Positions 26,801-35,049 of a DNA stretch of 64,000 nucleotides are shown piece after piece (the first letter of the stretch is position 1; every line of letters begins with the position of its first letter). The DNA comes from Planctomycetota bacterium (GTDB lineage: Bacteria > Planctomycetota > B15-G4 > SIAN01): assembly GCA_028289345.1 (NCBI GenBank), contig JANQQL010000025.1, positions 620,001-684,000 on the forward strand. Reading direction: 5' to 3'. The notes below the pieces were generated by a model. It did no database searches and was not told the origin of the DNA. It worked only from the letters and a program-made list of their open reading frames with translations. Both the position numbers and the translations under genes were made by a program.

Positions 26801-26855
26801 GGTCACTCGCCAGCTGCTGGAGATCCTCGCGTCGAGAGTGAATCCGACCGGGTGA
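23808..26855 (+). CDS. Sulfotransferase-coiled coil-GT2-GT4 fusion enzyme
   Basis: The product is 1015 residues from the ATG at 23808 (MQFLILGAPHSGTELVARIL); the track start at 23754 adds 18 unlikely residues. Residues 1-210 look like a sulfotransferase: the P-loop-like GAPHSGT binds the PAPS 5'-phosphosulfate, and LEDPRF and LCHRHPGEVAGAL match the later motifs. A charged coiled coil covers about 255-345. A GT2 domain begins near residue 424 (VDIVVCVHNSPEDVRRCLDS, LVDDGSEDETR, ILLNSDTVVTPGW, GYGEEDDFALRA). A GT4 domain begins near residue 712 (GGIRRAIEMTNRM, GSPRPHKGTEAI, CWHEGFNLCPLEAMACGVPV). One polypeptide could thus add two sugars and a sulfate to a surface glycan. Confidence 0.85.
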   Translation: MQFLILGAPHSGTELVARILQDWVGSEGGAELAADARQRDLTELNDELLGLAGFRWFDVDPGRIRGAWADLPGSWIERLRSWIPREPQTSQVLEDPRFSVTLPAWAPVLSGAHAVLCHRHPGEVAGALRGSSFLAPPLSRELWKTYSHSALHVTRDLPRSTVSIRRLVEAPLEALQELAESLASSGLIVSEERVETSAQGLREAGTGLESVPAVELELSTELQRMMRELDAGELPEVAPPRVHSDEVRAGWQVYEEVAQQLEHAAALETRVRELEADREAQHATIQRVRARNQELQDEARRAHQYQQELEKSQGALREFADRQELQRSELEQVVEDRSQLLVWLNETEQVYRRMKKSVSWKLAHVGQKVIPAKQKETGFPGNRLRDTIKSFRKWRETWDPDAVKVIMGSPASTAPAHVVATRPVDIVVCVHNSPEDVRRCLDSLERHTNLRNHHLILVDDGSEDETRRLVVEAVTRLGGSYIRNEEPRGYTRAANQGLKRSRAALVILLNSDTVVTPGWVEALERCAQIPGTACVGPLSNAASWQSVPELQDPDGRWKVNVVPPGFTLDEYARSIAANSCRLYPEVPFVNGFCFGITRQALNEVGFLDEENFPLGYGEEDDFALRAIEAGFRNRIADDAFVFHAKSKSFTPERRKKLVAEARPVITTKHPKFTALARSMEDQEELLRSRVTARLTGARRPEPVSGGLPAETWTIAWLQPHLRTVGGIRRAIEMTNRMVGWGHRAILVTPEGTPADWLPMAAEVCSVEEAKQRELDVLIVSDPDMVEPFLAMTARTKVNYHLAAYAQYRDSGALLDRYYGLGDEVIQLANSQWTAEQIPGTPAVDGVLAGGVDPRLFRPVRGSVAYDVACYGSPRPHKGTEAIVKAAEGWRLLRFHSVGADQDQLANLIGSARVFASACWHEGFNLCPLEAMACGVPVAMTDDGGSREYARHEENALVVRPKDVSALRDAIERLLNDRPLRRRLIENGMATAWSYRWDTVTRQLLEILASRVNPTG

Positions 26856-26873
26856 TCTCCGCAATCCCGAAAG

Positions 26874-26890
26874 CCGTGGAGAGCCCACGG
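26874..26890 (+). terminator. Possible terminator hairpin after the fusion glycosyltransferase
   Basis: CCGTGG and CCACGG form a perfect six-base stem with a five-base loop, 18 bases after the stop codon. There is no T tract. Termination is plausible because an unrelated sigma-factor gene starts about 170 bp later. Confidence 0.3.
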
Positions 26891-27059
26891 ATTCGCCTGC
26901 AGTACGACTTCTCGCCGGATGCGAGAATCTTTCGAATCGGACATCCAAGGCCTTTCTCAACGGCCGACGAGTGTTTCACCGCAGCATCCTTCCTGAGAAC
27001 CCCACGAAAACTTCGAATTCGTGAACCCGATCTCTGGTCGGCGGGACTCCCTGGGCACT

Positions 27060-29651
27060 ATGTCGAATCCGACCACACCGTCTGCCGAATCGTTGCTGTC
27101 CCACGCCGCTTGGGTGGGAGCCCTCGCGGTTTCTTTGGTTCGTGATGCGAGCGAGGCCGAAGATCTGGCACAAGAGGTGCTCCTCGAAGCGTTGCGTCGT
27201 CCGCCGCGGCAGCGAGGGCCGTGGCGTCCTTGGTTGAAGACCGTCGCCAAGAACCGCGCACGCCGACTCGCCCGCGAGTCACAGCGGCGCACGGATCGGG
27301 AGCGGAAGTCCGCACTCTCGGAAGTCGAGGATCGGGAACCCGCGGACATCGTGCAGCGCGCGTCTCTGCAACGGCAAGTGGTGAATGCGGTTCTGGACCT
27401 GGACGAACCGTACCGAACGACGGTTCTGCTGCGCTACTTCGATGGGCTGACTCCGGCAAAGATCGCCAAGAGACAATCCGTTCCCGTGAGTACGGTGCAA
27501 ACCCGGCTCAAGCGTGGCCGTGCTCGTCTCCGTGAGGCGCTCGCGCCAGAGCCAAGTCAGCGGCAATCCTGGGCTCTGGCAATGGTTGCGTTGCTTTCTG
27601 AGTCCCAGCGGGCGTTGTTGCGCGGATCCTTGATGGGGGTTTCTTGGTGGGCCGGAGGAGTGTTGTTGATGACGACGACGACGAAGGCCTCGCTGATCGT
27701 GTTGGCGATCGCGGGATGGGCATTGTTCGAGTACTCCTTCCCGTCGGCCCCCGCTTCCGACCCGCTCGACGCCGGATCTCCGGGCGATCATTCGCTGCTC
27801 GCGGATGTTCGGCCATCCCTTCCTGAGGTGAACCGACGAGAGCCGGTCGAACCGTCGAAGGGCCATTCCGCGTTGATCTCAGCGGCCAATGCCGCTGAGA
27901 AATCCACCTCTCCCAAGGAGGTCGCACTGCGGGGGCGAGTCTTCTCCCAACGAGGAGATCCGGTGTCCGACGCCTGGGTTCTTCTTCGAGGCAGCGTCGG
28001 CGCCTTGAATCTGCGCACGGAGGGACGGTCGCTGCTTCGACGCTATCGATCCGGCGAACTTCCGGATGGCTACTTTCGAGCGATCACGGATCCGAACGGG
28101 CACTTTTCCTTTGCCGAGGGCCCGGTCAAAGGTTCGTGGGACCTGTTGGCTTGCCATCCGGATCGGGGCATTGCTGCTCGTTCCGGAATGGTGCCCGAAC
28201 ATTCCCTCGGCGAGGTTTTGCTGACCTTGGAGCCGGGAGTGGTGTTGTCGGGGCGAATCAGTGATCCGAGTGGCGCTCCCCTGGCAGGGGCAAACGTGTC
28301 AGTGATGTCCTATGGGGAAGAGAACACGGTCAACGCTCCCGACTGGGTCCAGAGCGATCCGTTCGGGGATTACCGCAGCCTGACGATGCCGGGGAATCGC
28401 TTCTTGCTGTCGTTGCGCGCTCCCTCCTTCTACTCGACGCACCGGGTCGTCGAAGTGCCGCCCGGGTCTGAGGCTCATCGGGTCGACTTCGTGCTCGAAC
28501 CTGCTCCCCGGTGGAGTGGACGGATCACGGATCCCCATGGGCAGCCTGCAGGTCTCCGGGAAGCGGTGGTTCGACGAGCCGGGGAGAGCGCCTTGAAAGA
28601 GGTGGCTCTTTTCGTTTCCCGGTTGCATCCGTCGACCACCGTGAACTTCCGAGCCGGCTCCCCGGTCGAGGGGACGATCGAACTCCAACAGGATGGTTAT
28701 GAAATCTGGCCCGAACAGCCGGAGGACCGCTTCGTCTCGGTTTGGGTCGGAGATGCGTTGCTGGGTTGGGTGGATCGATCCAACGAATCTGCGGACTCTG
28801 ACATCGTGGTGGACGTGGAAAAGATCCCCGCGAAGGGACCTTTCGGAACTCTGACTTTGCAAATCCTGCACGAGGGGTCTCGAGAGCCGGTGTCGAGAGG
28901 CGAGGTCCGGCTTTGGTGTGAGGATGCTTGGGAGGAGGAGTTCTTCGGCGGGAAGCGATTCTTCCTGGATCCGGCCACCATGCATGGCGGCGCGTTCACC
29001 GTTTCTGAAGTGCCCTATGGAGATTGTCGACTGAGAGTGTCGTCGGGGGAGTCGGCGGTCATCCTTCGAACGGAGGTTCGCTCGGAAGATCAACGGCTGG
29101 TCGTGGAGTTGCCTCCGGTCGATGGGAGCCTGACCGTGCGGGTCACCGGAGAGTCGGGCCGAGTGCCCGAATCCACCGAACTCACCTTGCTCAACGAGGA
29201 CGGGGAGTTCTGGTTTCCTGTCGCGTCTCAGTTTTCGATCAACGAGCAAGGGACCTGTTTGTTCTCGGTGCCACGGGGGAAGTACTGGGTCGTCGTGATT
29301 CCGCAAGACCAAGTCCATGGAGCGCTGGCGCAGCTGGTGGAAGTGGACCAGAACAGCACTGCGGAGGTGATCGTTCCCCGCGCGGAAATGATCCGGCTCG
29401 AGTCTCGTGGCACAGCACGGGGGCCCTTCGAATTCGTCATCCGTGACTCGCGAGGGATCCCCGTCATCGAAAGTCGTCGCGACGGACGGCGTCACTTCGG
29501 TGCAGGAGGTGGTCCGTTCTACGTCGCCCCGGGAGACTACACCGTCGAGGTCCGCTGCCCCTCCTTCACCCTCGAGCCGTTCTCGGTTGCCTCCCGCTCG
29601 GACGAGGCCGCGGTCGAATTCGAGATGCAACTCGTCCAGTCCTCCCCCTGA
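27060..29651 (+). CDS. ECF sigma factor fused to a membrane helix and a carboxypeptidase-regulatory-like ectodomain
   Basis: The product is 863 residues from the ATG at 27060; a GTG at 27021 would add 13. Residues 1-165 are an ECF sigma factor: region 2 (LVRDASEAEDLAQEVLLEALR) and region 4 (YFDGLTPAKIAKRQSVPVSTVQTRLKRGRARL). A membrane helix lies at about 207-226 (ASLIVLAIAGWALFEYSF). The remaining 630 residues are beta-rich repeats of the carboxypeptidase-regulatory/CNA-B type (LRGRVFSQRGDPVSDAWVLL, LSGRISDPSGAPLAGANVSV, WSGRITDPHGQPAG). The sigma domain would be cytoplasmic and the repeats outside. There is no anti-sigma gene next to it. Such extended ECFs are known in Planctomycetota, but their mechanism is largely unknown. 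Confidence 0.85.
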   Translation: MSNPTTPSAESLLSHAAWVGALAVSLVRDASEAEDLAQEVLLEALRRPPRQRGPWRPWLKTVAKNRARRLARESQRRTDRERKSALSEVEDREPADIVQRASLQRQVVNAVLDLDEPYRTTVLLRYFDGLTPAKIAKRQSVPVSTVQTRLKRGRARLREALAPEPSQRQSWALAMVALLSESQRALLRGSLMGVSWWAGGVLLMTTTTKASLIVLAIAGWALFEYSFPSAPASDPLDAGSPGDHSLLADVRPSLPEVNRREPVEPSKGHSALISAANAAEKSTSPKEVALRGRVFSQRGDPVSDAWVLLRGSVGALNLRTEGRSLLRRYRSGELPDGYFRAITDPNGHFSFAEGPVKGSWDLLACHPDRGIAARSGMVPEHSLGEVLLTLEPGVVLSGRISDPSGAPLAGANVSVMSYGEENTVNAPDWVQSDPFGDYRSLTMPGNRFLLSLRAPSFYSTHRVVEVPPGSEAHRVDFVLEPAPRWSGRITDPHGQPAGLREAVVRRAGESALKEVALFVSRLHPSTTVNFRAGSPVEGTIELQQDGYEIWPEQPEDRFVSVWVGDALLGWVDRSNESADSDIVVDVEKIPAKGPFGTLTLQILHEGSREPVSRGEVRLWCEDAWEEEFFGGKRFFLDPATMHGGAFTVSEVPYGDCRLRVSSGESAVILRTEVRSEDQRLVVELPPVDGSLTVRVTGESGRVPESTELTLLNEDGEFWFPVASQFSINEQGTCLFSVPRGKYWVVVIPQDQVHGALAQLVEVDQNSTAEVIVPRAEMIRLESRGTARGPFEFVIRDSRGIPVIESRRDGRRHFGAGGGPFYVAPGDYTVEVRCPSFTLEPFSVASRSDEAAVEFEMQLVQSSP

Positions 29652-29931
29652 CCCGCGGAGCGGTCGCGCCCGCGGAAACCCGGACTTCCTGACCTCGCAA
29701 TCTTCCAAGCTCGCTTTTTGGCAACCGTGGGTCACTCGCCAGCCGGCGCGGCCGACTCGTTCTTGTCGGGGTCCTCACGGCGAATTCACTTGGCGATTCG
29801 TGAAGGATGGAGGACTCGGAATGATCCCGTCAGAAGAACTCTGGACACTTGCCGTCGGCCGTCCTCAACAACGCGGGCCCGTTCGGCTGCTTCGAAGCGG
29901 GTTGCCGGCGGCAGGCTTCCCGCCCCAATGA

Positions 29932-31344
29932 CTAGTCCTTGCGCCGAAGGAAGTACAAGGTGCGCTCAGAGCCTTCGATAGAGATTCTTTCTTCGATCTC
30001 GAACCATTGGCCGAAGCTCGCCTCGAATCCCTCTTCGTGGTAGTCCGGGAAAATGTCCTCGCGGGTCGCGAGGAGCTTTCTTACCTGGGAGTCGCTCTTT
30101 GGCACGAACTCCAGAATCACGGACTTGCCGACGTCGTGGAAGAATCGGGCGAGGTGATCGAAAGGCAGGTTGTTGGAAATCGCCAAGTGATGAATCAGGG
30201 CTAGGCCCATGACCAGGTCCGCGGGACCGCGCTCGGCGAGAGAGTCTCGCTCCCGATGGTGCCAGCCCAAGGAGGGGCTGGGATTGGTCAGGTCCAAGAC
30301 GAGAGGAAGGATGTCCTTTCGCTGGTCGGATTGGATCTGACGGTAGTTTTTTTCAACGGCCACCGGGTCGATGTCGAAGGCGACGGCGGCCACCCCCGCC
30401 GCTTCCGCAGCGATTCGCGAGAAATGGCCGTTGTTGGCGCCCAGATCCCAAACGGATTGAGGCTTTGCCTTGGCTGCCAGCCGGGCGACCAACTCCTGCT
30501 TCTTGGCCATGGATTGGTCGTCGTAATTGGTGTCCGCGTAGTAGTCGCCCCACTCAGTGCCGGCCGGCTTCCATTCGAGTTTGCGGACGGTCGACTGAAG
30601 GTTGTCCACCAGGGCGGTGAGCCGGAACTTGCTGATCTTTGCATCTCGGGCTTTCGCCGACTTGCCGGTCGCGGCATCGTCGGCGTGGCGCTTCTGGGAC
30701 CCGGCGTGCAGGTGCAGGTGGGTCAACAGGGAGAACTTCCACTTGGTCCGAGACGGGAGCAGCTTGCTGGCGAGGTCCAGGGGCACGCCGTCGATGTAGA
30801 CGCGGAGCAGCTGGCTCAGGCGCACATCCTGGTAGGACATCAATGCCAGTGGTGCTAGGAAGTGCTGGCAGAACTGACGGTAGGCGACCCACGGTTTCCC
30901 TTCTTCGTAGCGCTCCAATGAGAGCGTGTCGATCAGGACCGGGCGTCCTTCCAAGAATTGGATGTTGTAGGCGCTGCAATCTTTCAGCGACATGTCGTGT
31001 TCCATCGCCAGTCGCTGAATCTGCAACGTCAGCAGCGCGGCGTCCTTCAGCTGACTGAAGGACCATTCGTAGGGATACGAGATGAATGGCACGCGCTCGG
31101 GAGCGATGACCGTGAAGCCCAGTTCCGGATCCACGAACTCCTTGGGGGCTTCTTCGTGTCGGACCAGCAGTCGATCACTGACAAGACGGTCGTACAGACC
31201 GTCGGGACGCATCAATCGCTGAAAGTCTTCGCGATAGACTTCGTTGACTTGGCGAAAGAGCGTGCCGTCGCGCTGGAAGAGAAAACCGCTCGGATCGCGG
31301 AACGAACTCGGCAGCCTGCGTTCAGCCGGAGTGCTCCGTCTCAT
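29932..31344 (-). CDS. Class I SAM-dependent methyltransferase (NoeA-like), glycan locus
   Basis: The product is 470 residues from the ATG at 31344; a TTG at 31377 and an ATG at 31353 are alternatives. Residues 1-210 form a helical domain (LFRQVNEVYREDFQRLM, MSLKDCSAYNIQF with kinase-like spacing, PVLIDTLSLERYEEG). The methyltransferase core begins near residue 295, with the SAM-binding VWDLGANNGHFSR and FDIDPVAVEKNY. It resembles nodulation-type methyltransferases that act on carbohydrates. The start overlaps the end of the 73-aa membrane gene, which follows the sulfatase-family gene, so the three are probably co-transcribed. The acceptor is unknown. Confidence 0.82.
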   Translation of the reverse strand: MRRSTPAERRLPSSFRDPSGFLFQRDGTLFRQVNEVYREDFQRLMRPDGLYDRLVSDRLLVRHEEAPKEFVDPELGFTVIAPERVPFISYPYEWSFSQLKDAALLTLQIQRLAMEHDMSLKDCSAYNIQFLEGRPVLIDTLSLERYEEGKPWVAYRQFCQHFLAPLALMSYQDVRLSQLLRVYIDGVPLDLASKLLPSRTKWKFSLLTHLHLHAGSQKRHADDAATGKSAKARDAKISKFRLTALVDNLQSTVRKLEWKPAGTEWGDYYADTNYDDQSMAKKQELVARLAAKAKPQSVWDLGANNGHFSRIAAEAAGVAAVAFDIDPVAVEKNYRQIQSDQRKDILPLVLDLTNPSPSLGWHHRERDSLAERGPADLVMGLALIHHLAISNNLPFDHLARFFHDVGKSVILEFVPKSDSQVRKLLATREDIFPDYHEEGFEASFGQWFEIEERISIEGSERTLYFLRRKD

Positions 31345-31543
31345 CCTCGCCATCCTTTTCCATGCCGCCCTTGCCAAAGATTCCCGAGACGGTCATGCAG
31401 ATGCGCGACCAGAACATCCGGATCGCGAAGACCGCACCCAGCACGATGCCGACCACGGCCTGCAAGATGATGCTGCCCGTCCCGGGATCCAGGTAAGCCA
31501 GCACGGGTTCTGCCAGGTGGAACGACTCGAGAGGAATCATCAT
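31322..31543 (-). CDS. Small conserved membrane protein with YLDPGTGS motif
   Basis: A 73-residue protein. After a short amphipathic start it has AYLDPGTGSIILQAVVGIVLGAVFAIRMFWSRI, one membrane helix preceded by a D-P-G-T-G-S turn, and a charged C-terminus. I recall small proteins with this motif beside membrane sulfatase-like enzymes and glycan methyltransferases, which is exactly its position here. Its job is unknown; a scaffold or regulator of the neighbouring enzyme is a guess. Two adjacent Met codons (31543 and 31540) could serve as start. Its end overlaps the methyltransferase start by over 20 bases. Confidence 0.75.
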   Translation of the reverse strand: MMIPLESFHLAEPVLAYLDPGTGSIILQAVVGIVLGAVFAIRMFWSRICMTVSGIFGKGGMEKDGEDETEHSG

Positions 31544-31866
31544 GGGAATTCACCGCCCTCGGGATGCCGGCGAGCAGTGGTCGGCGGAAGGACGGTTCCA
31601 CCCCCACGAACTCCACTGGCTTCCATCATGGAACGACTGGACGGGAACAAGCCTGCCCCAGGACATTGCCTCCCGACCGCCAGAGCAGACCGTGAAACCG
31701 TGAGGTGAAACCCTGAGCGAGTCGATTGCTCACGGCCGTGCCTTGTTGGCCGTGATCGAACCGTTCGATCCGCTCGGAGGCCTTCACCTTGGGCCTGCCC
31801 ACGCCGGAAAGAGTAGTCGATGCCCCCGAGCCAAGTCAATTGCCCCAGGGGGGCGCGAGAGAGCAG
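31544..31866. other. Intergenic region upstream of the small membrane protein
   Basis: These 323 bp separate the end of the sulfatase-family gene from the 73-aa protein gene on the same strand. I see no convincing ORF, clear terminator or repeat. A promoter for the small protein and the methyltransferase may lie here. Confidence 0.35.
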
Positions 31867-34800
31867 CTACTCCGAGGCGGGAGCGCTCGGTGCCATGCCT
31901 CGACGAAGCGGCACTTTGATGCTCTGCCGCGAGGAAAAGCCGTCCCCTGTGTCGAAGTACACGCGAGAGAAGTCGCCGGCCGAGGTGTTGAGCTCGAATC
32001 GCAGGGTCGCCGATGTCGCTTGGGACAGGTCCAAGGGCGTGAGGTCCTTGGTCCGGAAGTAGCCAAGCCGCTCCCCGGAGTCGAGAAAGACGTCTGGGGT
32101 CTGGAGAACGTCGATGCGTGTGGGAGCCAGCTGTTCGGGCGCCTGCAAGCGAGAGTGTCGCTCGCCATTGACCCATAGCTCCACGTTGGCGAGTCGAAGA
32201 ACACAAGATTTGTCGGATGGCGTGAGCTGGATCCCTCGGAGGGTCTCCCGAGGAAGATCGACCTCGAAGGGCATCGGAGCAATTGCCAGGAGAGCATCGC
32301 GGGCTTTCTGGAAAGGTTCCGTTCCCGGTACCAGACGAGCTCCCGGCTCCAGAGCATCGTTCCACAGACGCTTGCCCGTAAGGCTGATCAAGTGACGAAC
32401 CACGCCAGGGTCCAACGTGATCTTGCTCACGGTCTGACGGTTCTTGGAAAGCGCCAGGAACGTGGGCAATCGGCGAATCTCTTTCAATCGGCCGAGAGGC
32501 ACGACGAAACGGAACCCGAACAAGCGGTTCTCATCGACGGAGAACGCTTTGGCGATGCCCCGGGACGCGGTGTTCAAGCTTCCCGCGAACAGCACTCGCT
32601 GTTCGTCGATCGCCACGATCAAGTCCGCGGGCTGCCCTCGGTCCCAGTCCGCTCCCCAGCCTTCGAAAACGACCGTGTCTTCGATGACATCGGTATCGAG
32701 GACGACGCCGCGGACCACACCGCTCGAGTCAAGGTCGTAGCGACTTCCTTGGCGGCTGGTGAGAACTCCCGCCACGGGGTCATAGGCATAGGCCGGGACG
32801 GTCGAGAGGGCACTCCCGCCGGGCGGGCCGAGAAGGAGGGTTTGGCCGTCGCGAGACTCGAGGCGATAGAGGTTCACCGCATTGTGACCGGAAACGAAGT
32901 ACTGGTCGTCGACAATGCCGGAAAACAAAGTGGTGCCATCCACGGAGTAAGTCGTCGCGATTCCGGCGATCACTCCGTTCAAGCATAGCGCGAGGGGATC
33001 TCCCGCCTGGAGGTCGTTGGGTTCGTTCCAGCGTCCGTTGAGGCGAGCCGGGACGAAGGCCCCGGACCGGTCCACTCGCTCGAGCAGCGCTGCTTGTTCC
33101 AGTTCGTAGTCTTGGGCCTCGACGCGAATGTCCAGCTTCTGGACCGATTGGCCGACCAAGTTTCGATGAGGTCCAAAGCGGAACAAGTCGCTGTCCGCCT
33201 CGCCGAGTTGGAAGTGCTTGGCGGTGCGGTCCAGGGCCTGCTGACGGGACTCCAGCACTGCGTCATAGGAATAGGTGATCAGCGAGGCGTCCCAGTTGAG
33301 AAAGGTTCGCTCCGCCGGTTTCTCTTGGCTCGCCTGCTGCAGGGGGCGCCCGTCGGTCTCCCACGGCAGGTTCAGCCCCATGGCGGATGCAATCGTGGGC
33401 AGAATGTCGACAATTTCTGCATGCACCTCACTCACTTCCCCGCTCAATTGCCCGGGAAGTTTGACGAGCAGCGGAACGAACATCACCTCGCCCACTCCTG
33501 CCTCGGAGAGGCGTCGCTTTTCCACGCCGGCCTGGTAGGCGATTCCGTGATCCGCGACCACCACGATGAGTGATTCGTCGTAGAGCTTCTCGCGTCGGAG
33601 TTTGTCGAAGAACTCACCCAACAGGGAGTCGACGTAGCTCATCTGAAGGAGGTGCCGCCATTGGTATTCGGCGACGATATTGGGCGCTCCCATCCAGCGG
33701 TCGTTGACGATGGAAACGCCGGTGATGTGGGGAGCGGTCAAGTACTTCTTGCCGGAGGGAAGGTACTCCCACGGCGTGTGCGGCATCATCAGGTGCAGGA
33801 AGTTCACCGTCGGTCGGGTCGAATTCTCGATGCCTCGCACGAAGTCGCGGAAGAATGCCGGGCGGTCACCTCGGAGAATGGCGTCGCGGCGTTCGTCGAT
33901 CGTTTTTTTGTCCGGGATGTCCTTCCAAGGTTCTTCCCCAGAGACGGCGTCTGGAGAAGGGGGCGGCTCGGCCACCTCGGTCTCTGCCGCCGCGCGTGTG
34001 GCAGCGGCGTCTCGAGCAAAATCTCCCCACTGGTTGTCGATGGCCGGAAGCGAAGTTGTGTAGCTCGCCGGTGTGACGACGTGGAGGTAGACCACTCCTA
34101 GATCCGAGAACAACGACTTCATCCGCTCGCCATAACTCAGAGCGGACTCGCTGCGTCCGGACAGTTCATCGGGGCACAGATAGGTCGACACCTCGAGCAC
34201 GTTGTAGTCGTACTCTTCGGCCAACCAGGTGAACAGATTGTCGGGATGATCGGCCACATTGGGAAGCAAGCGAGTGATGGGACGGATTCCCGTGAGGACC
34301 GAAGGAACAGCCAATGCCGTCGCCGTCGCAACCGAAGTCGCATTCCGGTACCAAGTGGCGGACTCTGCGAACTTCGCCAGATGAGGAAGCCGCTTGGCGT
34401 CCAGATTGCCTTTTGCGTCCATCAGAGAGAGGGAGGGACACTCGTCCAGGACGATCACTGAGATGGGTGGTTTCTGTTTGGCGTGGGCGAGGGAGCCGCC
34501 GGAAGAGGAAGTGGCCGCGGCGGGGAAGATCACGCTCTTGACCGGCGATCCGAACACGAACAGGGCGACAAAGCCTCCCGCCACCAGGGGAGCGGCGGTC
34601 GAGAGCAGCAAGCGAAGGGGGCGTGAGCCGGCGTAGAGCGAAACGCCCAAGAGACCCACGACGGCCATGGCAGCGATGGCAAGGGCACCGCTGAATGGGT
34701 CGAGGAGTCTCAACGCGGGGGCGGCGTACAACGCCACCAGCAAGCCGACGAACAGGAAATGGACAACCAGTCCGGCCGGTCGAGCGACCCACCAGGCCGC

Positions 34801-35049
34801 GCCCACCAAGGTCGCCATTCCCAGAGGGAGTAGCAAGCCGAGGGTCAGGACTAGCGTCCAAAGATCCTCGGGCTGCGAACCACGCACGACGAAGAACGAA
34901 GGGTTCTCGGCAGTGACGCGGAACAGTGGCTGGGCAATCCCGAGACTGCTCAACGCCCACAAGTGCACGGTGCAATGCCAAAAACCGAGGAGTGGATTGG
35001 TCTTCGTGGCGCTCGTCTTGGGCGTCGGTGAGGAGGGGGCGTCCGTCAA
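31867..35049 (-). CDS. Large membrane-bound AlkP/sulfatase-superfamily enzyme
   Basis: A 1060-residue protein. Residues 20-190 hold about five membrane helices (LVLTLGLLLPLGMATLVGAAWWV, GLVVHFLFVGLLVALYAA). An alkaline-phosphatase-fold domain follows: ISVIVLDECPS supplies the first metal ligands, VATATALAVPSVLTGIRP carries the nucleophile region, HLMMPHTPWEYLPSG and IVVVADHGIAYQAG give the later ligands. The nucleophile region has Thr where true sulfatases have Cys or Ser in CxPxR, so a phospho- or phosphoglycerol-transferase or a phosphatase is as likely as a sulfatase. The last 450 residues are beta-rich. It is coupled to the sulfotransferase gene by an ATGA overlap. Confidence 0.82.
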   Translation of the reverse strand: MTDAPSSPTPKTSATKTNPLLGFWHCTVHLWALSSLGIAQPLFRVTAENPSFFVVRGSQPEDLWTLVLTLGLLLPLGMATLVGAAWWVARPAGLVVHFLFVGLLVALYAAPALRLLDPFSGALAIAAMAVVGLLGVSLYAGSRPLRLLLSTAAPLVAGGFVALFVFGSPVKSVIFPAAATSSSGGSLAHAKQKPPISVIVLDECPSLSLMDAKGNLDAKRLPHLAKFAESATWYRNATSVATATALAVPSVLTGIRPITRLLPNVADHPDNLFTWLAEEYDYNVLEVSTYLCPDELSGRSESALSYGERMKSLFSDLGVVYLHVVTPASYTTSLPAIDNQWGDFARDAAATRAAAETEVAEPPPSPDAVSGEEPWKDIPDKKTIDERRDAILRGDRPAFFRDFVRGIENSTRPTVNFLHLMMPHTPWEYLPSGKKYLTAPHITGVSIVNDRWMGAPNIVAEYQWRHLLQMSYVDSLLGEFFDKLRREKLYDESLIVVVADHGIAYQAGVEKRRLSEAGVGEVMFVPLLVKLPGQLSGEVSEVHAEIVDILPTIASAMGLNLPWETDGRPLQQASQEKPAERTFLNWDASLITYSYDAVLESRQQALDRTAKHFQLGEADSDLFRFGPHRNLVGQSVQKLDIRVEAQDYELEQAALLERVDRSGAFVPARLNGRWNEPNDLQAGDPLALCLNGVIAGIATTYSVDGTTLFSGIVDDQYFVSGHNAVNLYRLESRDGQTLLLGPPGGSALSTVPAYAYDPVAGVLTSRQGSRYDLDSSGVVRGVVLDTDVIEDTVVFEGWGADWDRGQPADLIVAIDEQRVLFAGSLNTASRGIAKAFSVDENRLFGFRFVVPLGRLKEIRRLPTFLALSKNRQTVSKITLDPGVVRHLISLTGKRLWNDALEPGARLVPGTEPFQKARDALLAIAPMPFEVDLPRETLRGIQLTPSDKSCVLRLANVELWVNGERHSRLQAPEQLAPTRIDVLQTPDVFLDSGERLGYFRTKDLTPLDLSQATSATLRFELNTSAGDFSRVYFDTGDGFSSRQSIKVPLRRGMAPSAPASE

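Noticed and set aside
28299-29735. A 478-residue minus-strand ORF
   Set aside because: Antisense to the ectodomain of the ECF fusion. Its sequence is rich in Arg, His and Pro with no fold signature.
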